Source: Picosynechococcus sp. PCC 7117 (GTDB lineage Bacteria; Cyanobacteriota; Cyanobacteriia; Cyanobacteriales; MRBY01). From it: 64,000 nt of DNA. A program made the translations under genes and the position numbers. Location: assembly GCF_001693275.1 (NCBI RefSeq), contig NZ_CP016477.1, forward strand, positions 2,728,001 to 2,792,000, written 5' to 3'. The notes beneath the pieces are model-generated. The model was not told the DNA's origin, ran no database searches, and saw only the letters and a program-made list of their open reading frames with translations. The stretch's first letter is position 1. Each line of letters opens with the position of its first letter. Shown piece by piece: positions 44,269 to 52,813 of the stretch.

Positions 44269-45351
44269 ATGAAAAATTATTTAAGGCTGACTTTTCTCAA
44301 ACTAATAACCTTAGGATTGTGCTGTATTTCTCCTATGCAGTCTAGTCTTGCCCACAGTCCGACTAATTTGCAAAATGACCCGGCCTCTACCAAAACATCT
44401 GGGCTTGAATTTCTCGTCGGCGAGTCAGATCTAATCATTTTCGGCGAAGTTATTGACATTCAATATCGCAACTCTCAACCCACACGGGAACAACCCCAAG
44501 GATTACCCCATACTTTTGTAACTTACAAAATTCGTGAAACCTTACGGGGCAGAACGCCAGGGGAAACGATTACCTTGCGAGTGCCCGGTGGCGCCGATGG
44601 CAGTGGTGGCATCTACATGGAGACTACTGCACCGATATTTGCTCGCAACCAGGCAGATATTTTATTTCTAACCGGAGACGCCGTAACGGAATGTCCCTTG
44701 GTAAATTGCGTTGACGGTCGCTTTAGGGTTGTAGACAATCGTGTGTTTAATGGTTGGGGAATTCCCGTGGTTGAAGCGACAGAAAGACTAAGGATTGGGG
44801 GAAAACCCCGCTTTGATCTCAATGTGATCGAATTACCAAGGCCTTCTTTTGAGCTGTTATTAAAACAACCAGAAACCCAAAGAATTATTCAGCAAGAAAG
44901 CCAGAGAACGGGTCAAAGCATTGCCGAGCTACAACGACGCTACGAAACAGAAGCACCTGCGGCTTATCGGGTGGGTTATGGTTTTCAGGCGGCAGTGGCA
45001 GCTGGTGATAATTTCGATTCTCCTGAAGCAGCTCCCATAGAAACCTTTGGGCCGCCCCTCAGTTTGTCTGCGTTTTTTGAAGCTGTACGCCAGTGGAACA
45101 ACCGGGTACAACCCCCCCAGTCTTCAATCCCATCGGCTGATCCGAACAAACCATTCAATGTGGCGGATCCAAGGTTAGAAGAAGTCAGAGCTGTCACAGT
45201 TCCGGATCAGATTACCGAAGAAGAAAAGAATGATGTTCAGGCCCGGGAAGGAGAAGGACAAATTCGTGATCTTTCGCCTAATTTGAGAGACCTTTCACCG
45301 CAACCCATTTCACCTGAGCTAAGACCCGACTTAAGACGGATAAACCCCTAA
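44269..45351 (+). CDS. Exported protein of unknown function, partner gene of a metzincin
   Basis: The 360-residue exported protein has a signal peptide (residues 7-29). Residues about 45-190 look like one beta-rich domain: LVGESDLIIFGEVID, then FVTYKIRETLRGRTPGETITLRVPGG and ADILFLTGD. It holds two close cysteines (TECPLVNC) that could be disulfide-bonded. The C-terminal third is Pro/Gln/Glu-rich with the near-repeat LSPNLRDLSPQPISPELRPD. The domain pattern recurs next to secreted metalloproteases, which suggests a partner, pro-domain or carrier role, but this is inference. The metzincin gene starts 41 bases on in the same direction. A GGAGG stands before the ATG. Confidence 0.6.
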   Translation: MKNYLRLTFLKLITLGLCCISPMQSSLAHSPTNLQNDPASTKTSGLEFLVGESDLIIFGEVIDIQYRNSQPTREQPQGLPHTFVTYKIRETLRGRTPGETITLRVPGGADGSGGIYMETTAPIFARNQADILFLTGDAVTECPLVNCVDGRFRVVDNRVFNGWGIPVVEATERLRIGGKPRFDLNVIELPRPSFELLLKQPETQRIIQQESQRTGQSIAELQRRYETEAPAAYRVGYGFQAAVAAGDNFDSPEAAPIETFGPPLSLSAFFEAVRQWNNRVQPPQSSIPSADPNKPFNVADPRLEEVRAVTVPDQITEEEKNDVQAREGEGQIRDLSPNLRDLSPQPISPELRPDLRRINP

Positions 45352-45392
45352 TTCAGCCAGAATCACAACCAATTATTACAGGGGCTTTTGCT

Positions 45393-46514
45393 ATGAAGTT
45401 CAACTTGTTTAATCCCTATCTACTTGCGGCCTCAGCCATTATCTCTGCTTGTTTTATCCTGCCAAAACCCACCCAGGCAGCTTCCTGGCTAGAGTGTAAT
45501 GGTGATAGCGGTAAGAAATTACGGTGGAGTGGCAATTCGACAACAGCCCGTATCAATACCATTAGTTTTCCGCCCGGTAGTTTACTGCAATCGGTGGAGC
45601 GGGGCATTAACGCGACCAATACCAACCCCTCTCCCTTTGTGATCAACACAACAACGGAAACAGGAGGAGTTGGTAGTGGCAATGGACAAAATGAGATTTA
45701 CGCGAGTAGTATTTCTCCACCTGGGGTCGCCCGGATGCGGTACCACTGCTACTGGTTATTTGGTTGGCACTATGGTTTAGATGAAGTGGATATTGTCCTT
45801 GATTCATCGGGCCGTTCTTGGACGACTTCCCAGAATAAGAGCTCTAATACGGTCTACACGGGGTCTCGTTTGCCGATTGATGCAGTAATTAACCATGAAG
45901 CGGGGCATTACCTCGGCTTGATGCACGTTAATTGGGAATACAACGTGATGGGAGATTCTTGGCGGCATCACCATACTAATGGTGCCACAGCACGTACTTA
46001 TTTTGGAGAAGATGCTTCCCATGGTTCCCGTGTTCTTTACGGCAGTCAAAATTCTACGTTTAATGATGTTTCTGCATCCCACTGGCGCAGAACGGGTGCA
46101 AGTGGTGAGTATTCAAGTCATGGGCGGGTAAGGATTCGTAATGCTTCTAATACAGCCACTTTAAGTGGGATTACGATTGCGGGGGAGCCGGGCTATCGCG
46201 TCAATCGTGGCAGTACAGTTCGTCCTGAATTTACGATTGAGAATAATGGTAAGCAGACCCATAATAATGTTTCCTATGGGATCTACATTTCAACCAATGA
46301 CTATATTAGTTATGGTGATACCCGCATTGGCGGTGGGTCGTTTGGGTCAATCCATCCGGCGGACGTTTATACGACGACAATTCCAGTCACGATTCCGAGT
46401 AATCTGAATCCTGGTCAAAATTACTGGCTTGGGATCATCGTGGATGAGAACAACACCATCTCTGAGGTCAGTGGTTCTAATAATCGGGCTTACATTCCAA
46501 TTCGCGTAGACTAA
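45393..46514 (+). CDS. Secreted matrixin-like zinc metalloprotease with CARDB-type C-terminus
   Basis: The 373-residue exported protein has a signal peptide with cleavage near TQA-A. The metzincin zinc site is complete: His168-Glu169-x-x-His172-x-x-Gly-x-x-His178 (HEAGHYLGLMH), with the Met-turn at YNVM186GD. The N-terminal part (SFPPGSLLQSVERGINATN, and ARMRYHCYW) fits the matrixin fold before the helix. From about residue 265 a beta-sandwich (YRVNRGSTVRPEFTIENNG to ENNTISEVSGSNN) resembles CARDB domains, often used for adhesion or spacing. There is no membrane anchor, so it is probably released or bound to the envelope. Confidence 0.8.
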   Translation: MKFNLFNPYLLAASAIISACFILPKPTQAASWLECNGDSGKKLRWSGNSTTARINTISFPPGSLLQSVERGINATNTNPSPFVINTTTETGGVGSGNGQNEIYASSISPPGVARMRYHCYWLFGWHYGLDEVDIVLDSSGRSWTTSQNKSSNTVYTGSRLPIDAVINHEAGHYLGLMHVNWEYNVMGDSWRHHHTNGATARTYFGEDASHGSRVLYGSQNSTFNDVSASHWRRTGASGEYSSHGRVRIRNASNTATLSGITIAGEPGYRVNRGSTVRPEFTIENNGKQTHNNVSYGIYISTNDYISYGDTRIGGGSFGSIHPADVYTTTIPVTIPSNLNPGQNYWLGIIVDENNTISEVSGSNNRAYIPIRVD

Positions 46515-46521
46515 ACAAGCG

Positions 46522-47844
46522 TTATTGACCTTCTTCTAGGCGTCGTTCCCAATCTTTGGCGAGGTCATCACGCCCTTGCAGTTGTTGATCGAGAAGATCT
46601 TGATCAGTGCCATAGGTGATGGTTTCGCCGGTGAGAATTTTCTGGGTTGCAAATCGCTGGGCATAGGCTAGTTTTTGTTGCAGTTCAGGTTCGCCAGTGT
46701 TGAGTAGGGCCGCCCGTTCTTGCCGCTGGGCGTTGCGATTTTCGATGGCTTGGTTGCGGCGCTGGAGCCAAAAGTAGCGGCCGAGGGGAACCGCCAAAAA
46801 GGCGATCGCATAGGCGAACAAGAGGGGATAAAGGGCCTGGGCAAGACCCACCAAGCCGCCAAGTTCGGCCACCAGGGCTGAATCTTGCAATAAAACGCCT
46901 AGCATCAGGGCCAAGACTAAGTTGACACCCCCAAGGGCGATCGCCAAAAATTTCTGACCTGTAGGAGCAAGGGTAAATGTCCAGCGCTGTTCTTCTAAAT
47001 AGTTGGGGACAGATTTCTGACGGCGTTCCTGGGCTTTGACCTGGAGTTCTGGGAAATAATAAACTAAGTCTCCCGTGGGGGACACTTCCGGGTAGCCATT
47101 GAACCGGGCCAAGACCGGTAACATATAACTTTCTTCCGTCTGTTCCGTGGATGATAGCTTATCGAAATAGGGGGAAAGTTGTTCGGCGATCACGGCTCCA
47201 TCGTTGTTTTGGATGACTTGACCGATGGTTTGCCAGCGACGTTCCTCCAGGTTTGGATTGGGATCACCATCGCCGAATAGAAACGAAAAAACGGCTTCGA
47301 GGAAATTCATTCCCCCCTTCTCGGTGTTGCTCGTTGTGCTTTTTGAAGATGTTGCAGAACCATAGCGTCGGGGGCCGTAGTAGTTGGGACTAAAGACACG
47401 AAATGGATTAGGCCCCCACCAAACGAGCCAGGGCAGATTAAAAGAAGAACTACGACGGCGGGAAGAATTGTTATTGTCCTGACTACTAGCGGCTGTCACT
47501 AGAGCCAGAATGGCGATCGTCATCAAAAGAATCGAGAGGATCAGGGCGATGCCAAAGGAGATCCGAATCAGGAAAAAGACAACTCGCCAGGTTTTATCGA
47601 GCCATTCCTGGAGCCGAATTTTGAAATATTTATTGCGGAGGATTGTCCGAAAGTTTTTGGGAAACTCAAAGACAACATCCCCCGTTTCTGCCACCTGGAG
47701 GTGCCCACCGGCATCGGCTGCGAGATTATAAAGACCGTTTTGGGCCACATTGAGTTCTAGGCCAGCCTGGGTCGCCACTTCCCCGACAGTCGCTCGATAT
47801 TGGAGGGTTTCGACGGCGCGCATTAGTTGGGGCGAGAAGGTCAT
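46522..47844 (-). CDS. Conserved membrane protein with a duplicated winged-helix-like module, function unknown
   Basis: The 440-residue protein has two repeats of one plan: a helical wing-like domain ending in a TGD-(V)-(F/Y)-FP strand, followed by a membrane section. The first is residues about 1-60 (ETGDVVFEFPKNF) with a helix pair at 88-115. The second is about 205-270 (PTGDLVYYFPELQ) with helices at about 305-325 and 335-360. A Ser/Asn-rich low-complexity linker separates them, and the C-terminus is charged and helical. It resembles a family shared by cyanobacteria and chloroplasts. Its function is not known to me. It converges on the metzincin gene. Confidence 0.65.
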   Translation of the reverse strand: MTFSPQLMRAVETLQYRATVGEVATQAGLELNVAQNGLYNLAADAGGHLQVAETGDVVFEFPKNFRTILRNKYFKIRLQEWLDKTWRVVFFLIRISFGIALILSILLMTIAILALVTAASSQDNNNSSRRRSSSFNLPWLVWWGPNPFRVFSPNYYGPRRYGSATSSKSTTSNTEKGGMNFLEAVFSFLFGDGDPNPNLEERRWQTIGQVIQNNDGAVIAEQLSPYFDKLSSTEQTEESYMLPVLARFNGYPEVSPTGDLVYYFPELQVKAQERRQKSVPNYLEEQRWTFTLAPTGQKFLAIALGGVNLVLALMLGVLLQDSALVAELGGLVGLAQALYPLLFAYAIAFLAVPLGRYFWLQRRNQAIENRNAQRQERAALLNTGEPELQQKLAYAQRFATQKILTGETITYGTDQDLLDQQLQGRDDLAKDWERRLEEGQ

Positions 47845-47925
47845 GGCTCTTTGGATCGTTAGAAATAATCTGGGGGGCTTCTGTTACCAGTATAGAATTG
47901 GGTTGAAATTCTGGGGGACAGAGAA

Positions 47926-48399
47926 ATGCTGGGAACGGGATTATTGATCACCTTGGTGGCGATCGCCCTTGGGGTGTTACTCAACCGAGCGATTCGCGCC
48001 GATCAACGCTGGTTTTTCCAATTGCGCCGTCCGGCCTGGCTCACCTTTGAAGGCATTATCCCAGTGGTGTGGACGAGTATTTTTATCTGTGGGATTATTT
48101 CCGCTAACTATGTTTGGCATGCAGATCCCCAGGAGTTTCGCACCTGGCTGTTGATGGCGGGCTATGGTCTGTTGGAGTTGGTGATCTTGGCCTATACCCC
48201 TGTGATGTGCAAAACCCGCAGCCTAACGGTGGGAACCATTATTGGGGCTGCGGGTTTCGTAGTGGGTTTATTGTTGGCGATCGCCGTTTTTCCCGTCTCG
48301 AAAACGAGTTTTTGGCTTCTGTTGCCTTTTTTGCTGTGGAGTCCAGTCGGCACCTACATCACCTGGGAAATGATTTGGCTTAATCCTGGCAAAAGTTAA
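47926..48399 (+). CDS. TspO/MBR-like five-helix membrane protein
   Basis: The 157 residues form five membrane helices. The family-like motif RRPAWLTFEGIIPVVWTSIFI falls in the first loop and second helix (given as residues 33-53), and PVGTYITWEMIWL is in the last. TspO proteins bind porphyrins and affect tetrapyrrole and stress responses. Match to the classic tryptophan-rich sequence is partial, so it belongs to a divergent branch. It ends three bases from the convergent psb32 gene. Confidence 0.75.
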   Translation: MLGTGLLITLVAIALGVLLNRAIRADQRWFFQLRRPAWLTFEGIIPVVWTSIFICGIISANYVWHADPQEFRTWLLMAGYGLLELVILAYTPVMCKTRSLTVGTIIGAAGFVVGLLLAIAVFPVSKTSFWLLLPFLLWSPVGTYITWEMIWLNPGKS

Positions 48400-48402
48400 T
48401 CC

Positions 48403-49101
48403 CTAGCGTACGTACCACCAGTAAGTAGCCATGGGAATGATTGTCGCCAAGAGAAGCAACACCACAACCCAAATGGTTGAACTGGTTGTTTTTGTGTCTT
48501 CGGCCTTGGTGAAAGTGCTTTCGATGTTAATTTCGGCGATGTCTGGGGGGCCAGGATCTGCTTCCCCGTTCAAAATGGTGCCAATGCGGGCCTCAGCATC
48601 CAGGAAGGCTTGGTTATAGGAACTGCTGCGCAGGGGATAACCGATCGTTTCTCCGGTAATACTCTCGGCTGTCTCCGGTGGAATCAACTCCTGGATATTA
48701 TTTCCCAGGGCGATCGCCACATTATTCGTCAGCACATCCATCGCCACCACGATTTCATCGGCCCCTGCCTCCGGTGTCGGAAACCACTTAGCAAAGACCT
48801 TGTCGGTAAATTCTTCCATGGTTTGACCATAATCAAGGCGACGAATCGCGACAAAATGCAGACCCTTGCCCGTTGTTTCAGCTAACTCGCTGAGCTCTCG
48901 ATTTAAACGCCCTTCGTTGGCACGACTAATTGCTTCTGCTTGATCCACAATCCAGATCGGTTGATCCCCCGTGGCGTAGGGCACATCATAAACACCAGTG
49001 GCCTGGGCTGCCGAAACAAAACTCCCAAAGGTAAACAATACCGTTGCGAGCCACACCCCCAGTTTTTGCCACCATTGCAAGCTTTTGGGTTGAGATATCA
49101 T
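48403..49101 (-). CDS. psb32: Psb32-like TPM-domain protein
   Basis: The 232-residue exported protein has a signal peptide (residues 13-33), a TPM/Psb32 domain (about 42-180, with WIVDQAEAISRANEGRLNREL and GLHFVAIRRLDYGQTMEEF), and one C-terminal membrane helix (about 207-228). Psb32 is a luminal-facing thylakoid protein that speeds repair of photosystem II after light damage. It sits 60 bases or so from nothing coding upstream, and its promoter must lie within 49102-49260. Confidence 0.85.
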   Translation of the reverse strand: MISQPKSLQWWQKLGVWLATVLFTFGSFVSAAQATGVYDVPYATGDQPIWIVDQAEAISRANEGRLNRELSELAETTGKGLHFVAIRRLDYGQTMEEFTDKVFAKWFPTPEAGADEIVVAMDVLTNNVAIALGNNIQELIPPETAESITGETIGYPLRSSSYNQAFLDAEARIGTILNGEADPGPPDIAEINIESTFTKAEDTKTTSSTIWVVVLLLLATIIPMATYWWYVR

Positions 49102-49260
49102 CTTAAAAACTAGTCCAAAAATTGTGCGTATCTTTTAGGTTCTAGAATAAACCAAGGGCGATCGCCACCGAAACTAACTGACCTTTGAGCCGCGCCGATT
49201 AGCCCAGTCGCGCTTTTCCTTAAGCCCCTTAAATTTTAGGCATTGAATTCTGTCAGACAC

Positions 49261-49291
49261 AAAAAAACCCAGTGAATTTTCACCGGGCTTT
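49261..49291 (-). terminator. Terminator after psaL
   Basis: On the minus strand, AAGCCCGGTGAAAATTCACT (49271-49290) folds by GTGA/TCAC and GGG/CCC, followed by the T-run that complements 49261-49267. It is 138 bases after the psaL stop and separates it from psb32. The remaining 49102-49428 holds no gene. Confidence 0.75.
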
Positions 49292-49428
49292 ACAAACAAC
49301 AAACTCAATTGACCAGATCTACTAATTTGTAATTTTTAAAGTCATATATTGTGGCGGCCGTCGAATAACCAAATAGAACATTAGATTATCCTACAGAACA
49401 CCTTGTATAAAAACTTATCAACCAATCC

Positions 49429-49887
49429 CTAGATGGTATACATCATCGGTAAGGCAATACAGAGACCATAGGCAACCAGGGCACCACCACAGCCGCCAAT
49501 CAAGAAGCCAGCCGCAAACTCGCTCCAGCCTTCCTTGGTTCCTAGATTTTCAGGAGGATTGGGCGTGGTTAGAGTTGCGGTGGGTGTGCTGACGCCGACA
49601 CTTCCGTAGAGGGAAAGGGCAAGGGTCAACAGGGAAATCAAGCCAACGGTTCCTAATAGGCCAGCAACTCCAGCAAAGTCTGCATTCCGCAGCGGGCCGA
49701 GGAGAGCAAAGGGGCCATAGAGGAAATAACCATGGGCCATGCCAATTTCTAGACCACGGCGCTGTGCCGAAAGTCCTTGACGATAACCCGGTAGATTATT
49801 AATGAAAGCTTTACTAAATGCAGAAGCATTAATCGGAGTCGCGAGGTTTCCTACTTGAGGATCTCCACCATGTTGAATAATGTCCAT
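49429..49887 (-). CDS. psaL: Photosystem I subunit XI
   Basis: PsaL is the subunit that holds photosystem I trimers together in cyanobacteria. The 152 residues begin DIIQHGGDPQVGNLATPINAS and contain INNLPGYRQGLSAQRRGLEIGMAHGYFL, described here by residues 29-57, followed by two further membrane helices, ending with the hydrophobic GLCIALPMMYTI. It is transcribed divergently from psaI, unlike the psaL-psaI operon of some other cyanobacteria, and has its own terminator. Confidence 0.97.
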   Translation of the reverse strand: MDIIQHGGDPQVGNLATPINASAFSKAFINNLPGYRQGLSAQRRGLEIGMAHGYFLYGPFALLGPLRNADFAGVAGLLGTVGLISLLTLALSLYGSVGVSTPTATLTTPNPPENLGTKEGWSEFAAGFLIGGCGGALVAYGLCIALPMMYTI

Positions 49888-50134
49888 TTAATGTTTAAGC
49901 TCCTCTCAAAACAAACTTACAATTTAAGTTCAGATAAACACTTGTTACGGATTATAAGAGATATTGCTAGATTTACTGGCTTTCTTAGTATTTGGCAACA
50001 TTTAGGGCAAGTCCTGGGAATTTCGGCCATTTATGTTAAGAATCGTAATGTCTGTTCCCTCCCAAGACCTCTGGCAGTAATATCCAAGGTATTGTGAAAA
50101 CCAGTTTGTTAATAGCATTTAGGAAAGATTTAAT
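49888..50134. promoter_or_regulatory. Shared divergent promoter region of psaL and psaI
   Basis: These 247 bases separate two photosystem I genes that point away from each other, so both promoters and any light-response elements must be here. The region is AT-rich. A short open frame within it (49855-50097) overlaps the psaL start and is not credible. No exact regulatory motif is claimed. Confidence 0.6.
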
Positions 50135-50251
50135 ATGAACGGCGCCTACGCAGCTTCTTTTCTGCCTGTAATCCTTGTCCCCTTGGCGGGTGTTGTTTTC
50201 CCGGCTTTAGCGATGGGACTTCTGTTTAACTACATCGAATCTGACGCTTAA
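50135..50251 (+). CDS. psaI: Photosystem I subunit VIII
   Basis: The 38-residue single-helix protein [20 protein letters not shown]...FNYIESDA (ellipsis covers residues 21-30) matches PsaI in length and in the helix followed by FNYIE. PsaI lies next to PsaL in photosystem I and helps its assembly. The gene is too short for most gene lists. The start is the ATG at 50135. A weak inverted repeat around a HIP1 octamer follows at 50257-50282. Confidence 0.93.
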   Translation: MNGAYAASFLPVILVPLAGVVFPALAMGLLFNYIESDA

Positions 50252-50467
50252 GTAAAAAATTCTGGGCGATCGCCTCAGGAATTTACCTCACATCTAGGAT
50301 TGTTCTCGTTTCCCCATGCACCGTAACCAGAGGTTGTGTGGGGAATTGTTTTTGGGGTGTGGCACCCTGGGATCAAGGCAAGCTTGGCCCATTGCTGGCC
50401 ATTGTCGTTAAGAATAGAAAATGGCTGCTGCGTGTTCCAGCACCATCATCTCCCAGGAGGAAAAGTA

Positions 50468-50965
50468 ATGGAATTATATTTTTTTCGCCATGGCATCGCC
50501 GCTGACCGGGCTGATTATGCAGAGGATGGCGATCGCCCTTTGACGACCAAAGGCGAAACCCGAACAAAACTTGTGGCCCAACGATTACAGCAGCTTGGTC
50601 TCCACTTTGAGGGGATTTTAACCAGTCCTTTATTACGGGCCAGACAAACCGCAGAAATTTTGGCCGCCGCAGAGCTAGGCCCCCACCCCCAAGTTTTTCA
50701 AGGCCTAGCACCACGGGGTTCCCTGGGAGCATTTTTAGCCTGGCTAGAACGTTGGGAAGCTGCTCCGGATGCAAAATTAGTCCTTGTGGGCCATCAACCA
50801 GACTTGGGCGAATGGGCTGAGGCGATCGCCTTTGGTCAGACAGGCCACCACCTCAACCTCAAAAAAGCAGGCATCATTGGCCTTCGTTCCGGTGCCGCCC
50901 GGATCCAAGCCCACACCGATAATGAGCTATTTTTGTTGACCTCGCCAAAATGGCTACTGCCATAA
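50468..50965 (+). CDS. sixA: Phosphohistidine phosphatase SixA
   Basis: The 165-residue protein is a short histidine-phosphatase: Arg7-His8-Gly9 (FFRHGIA) at the N-terminus, SPLLRARQTAEIL, and the second catalytic histidine in LVGHQPDLGEW. SixA removes phosphate from Hpt domains such as that of ArcB. In this window the CheA-like Hpt kinase is a conceivable target, but no link is shown. ATG 50468 has a strong AGGAGG about seven bases upstream. The open frame back to 50336 is rejected. Confidence 0.88.
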   Translation: MELYFFRHGIAADRADYAEDGDRPLTTKGETRTKLVAQRLQQLGLHFEGILTSPLLRARQTAEILAAAELGPHPQVFQGLAPRGSLGAFLAWLERWEAAPDAKLVLVGHQPDLGEWAEAIAFGQTGHHLNLKKAGIIGLRSGAARIQAHTDNELFLLTSPKWLLP

Positions 50966-50967
50966 TC

Positions 50968-50994
50968 CCCGTGATAGGCTAAGTTAGCCACGGG
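50968..50994 (+). terminator. Stem-loop after sixA
   Basis: CCCGT at 50968-50972 pairs with ACGGG at 50990-50994, and GGCTA pairs with TAGCC inside it. There is no T-run, so it may be a processing or protective stem-loop rather than a true terminator. It starts two bases after the sixA stop. Confidence 0.45.
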
Positions 50995-51047
50995 CATCAA
51001 GAAATTAGCCTCAATATTATTTTTAGGATCTAATCAAGGTACACAGT

Positions 51048-52190
51048 ATGACGACTGGTTGCGAATTTAAACCCGGCTTAGAAGGAATTCCTGCAGCCCA
51101 ATCCAGCATTAGCTTCGTCGATGGAAAAAATGGCATCCTCGAATACCGGGGGATCCCGATTCAAGAATTGGCCGAAAAAAGTTCTTTCCTCGAAGTTGCC
51201 TACCTCCTGATCTGGGGTGAACTGCCGACCTACCAGGAACTTGAAGATTTTAAAAACGATATTCTCTATCACCGTCGGATCAAATACCGCATCCGGGACA
51301 TGATGAAATGTTTTCCGGAAACCGGTCACCCGATGGATTCTTTGCAAACATCGGCGGCGGCCCTGGGGCTATTTTATTCCCGGCGTGCCTTGGATGATCC
51401 AGAGTACATTCGCCACGCCGTTGTTCGTCTGTTAGCTAAAATTCCCACCATGGTTGCGGCGGCCAATTCGATGCGCAAGGGAAATGATCCGGTTCAGCCC
51501 AACGATAGCCTTGACTATGCGGCGAATTTTCTCTACATGATGACCGAGCGTCGCCCCTACGATCTCCAGGCGAAGATTTTTGATATTTGCTTGATGCTCC
51601 ACGCCGAACACACGATCAATGCTTCCACTTTTTCGGCGATGGTGACGGCTTCTACCTTGACGGATCCCTACGCGGTGATTGCGTCTGCCGTTGGCACCTT
51701 GGCCGGGCCGTTGCATGGAGGGGCGAACGAAGAAGTGCTTTTGATGCTCGAAGAAATTGGCTCCGTCGAAAATGTTCGTGGGTATGTCGAGACCTGTGTC
51801 GCGAATAAACAAAAGATCATGGGCTTCGGCCACCGGGTTTATAAGGTTAAAGATCCCCGGGCGGTGATCCTCCAGAGGTTAGCGGAGGAACTGTTTGAAC
51901 TCGAAGGGGAAGACCCGTACTACAAGATTGCTCTGGAATTAGAAAAAATCGTTGAGGAAAAATACGGCCACAAGGGAATTTTCGCCAACGTTGATTTCTA
52001 TTCGGGCTTGGTTTACCGCAAGTTAGGGATTCCGAGCGATCTATTTACGCCCCTGTTTGCGATCGCCAGGGTTGCGGGTTGGCTCGCCCACTGGAAAGAA
52101 CAACTGGGTGTCAACCGGATTTTTCGACCGACCCAGGTCTATACCGGTGTGCATAATCAGACCTATATTCCAGTAGAAAAACGCGGCTAA
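51048..52190 (+). CDS. gltA: Citrate synthase
   Basis: Citrate synthase joins oxaloacetate and acetyl-CoA, the entry to the open tricarboxylic acid pathway that supplies 2-oxoglutarate for nitrogen assimilation. The 380 residues carry the catalytic histidines in LMLHAEHTINAS and GPLHGGANEEV plus GFGHRVYKVKDPRA, with the catalytic aspartate region FANVDFYSG. The length is that of the short, ADP/ATP-type bacterial enzymes. The gene is followed by the lipoprotein and NAD kinase genes with very short gaps, so the three may form one transcript. Confidence 0.95.
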   Translation: MTTGCEFKPGLEGIPAAQSSISFVDGKNGILEYRGIPIQELAEKSSFLEVAYLLIWGELPTYQELEDFKNDILYHRRIKYRIRDMMKCFPETGHPMDSLQTSAAALGLFYSRRALDDPEYIRHAVVRLLAKIPTMVAAANSMRKGNDPVQPNDSLDYAANFLYMMTERRPYDLQAKIFDICLMLHAEHTINASTFSAMVTASTLTDPYAVIASAVGTLAGPLHGGANEEVLLMLEEIGSVENVRGYVETCVANKQKIMGFGHRVYKVKDPRAVILQRLAEELFELEGEDPYYKIALELEKIVEEKYGHKGIFANVDFYSGLVYRKLGIPSDLFTPLFAIARVAGWLAHWKEQLGVNRIFRPTQVYTGVHNQTYIPVEKRG

Positions 52191-52206
52191 AGGAACAGTG
52201 TTCACG

Positions 52207-52806
52207 ATGAAATTATGCCGATGGCGCAGCTTAGGACTGGGGGTATTGCTGCTCTTTCTGTGGGGCTGCGGGGCAAATCCCCCTGGCCTGGAAACCGAAA
52301 TCCTGACCCCCAGCAACCAGTGGCAAACCCTCACTACAGAACAGGTGCAGTTGGACGTTCCACCGGGCTATGTGGGCGGCAATCCAGGCTTAGATCTCCC
52401 CGCTCTGGCAGCCACCTTAGAGGCCTGGGATAAAGGCGATCGCCTTGAGTGGCTTAATCAAAATGCCGAAACCCTAGAATTGCTTGCTTTCCAAGCAGAG
52501 GGCGATCGCCTGAACAGCATCACCATCGTCCAAGAAGAACGCCCGGAAACCCTGACCTTAGAGGATTACCTCCAACAACAGGTGGCGACACTCCAGGCCG
52601 CTGGCATTACGGTGAGCCTTACCCAAACGACGGATCAAGGGCGCTTAGAATTGAACCGAGGCGACCTCACCCAGGTGAATTATGTCTATCCAGAAACGAC
52701 CACCTTTTGGGTAATTACCTATAGTAGTGATAGACCCACCGCTGCCTTTACGGCTGGGGTCGAGCAAAGCCAACAAAGTTTTCAGGTGCGCCCCGAGTCA
52801 TCTTAG
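52207..52806 (+). CDS. Putative lipoprotein, function unknown
   Basis: The 199-residue protein from ATG 52207 has a hydrophobic N-terminus ending in the lipobox LWGC, so the mature protein should be lipidated at that cysteine. The remainder is a compact alpha/beta domain with WQTLTTEQVQLDVPPGY at its start and TFWVITYSSDRPTAAF near the end. It resembles the small PsbP-like or MOG1-like folds in outline, but I cannot assign it. A GTG at 52198 is an alternative start. The downstream NAD kinase start is eight bases after the stop. Confidence 0.65.
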   Translation: MKLCRWRSLGLGVLLLFLWGCGANPPGLETEILTPSNQWQTLTTEQVQLDVPPGYVGGNPGLDLPALAATLEAWDKGDRLEWLNQNAETLELLAFQAEGDRLNSITIVQEERPETLTLEDYLQQQVATLQAAGITVSLTQTTDQGRLELNRGDLTQVNYVYPETTTFWVITYSSDRPTAAFTAGVEQSQQSFQVRPESS

Positions 52807-52813
52807 AAATGCC

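Noticed and set aside
49855-50097. 80-codon plus-strand frame between psaL and psaI
   Set aside because: It starts inside the psaL coding end on the other strand and fills the divergent promoter region.
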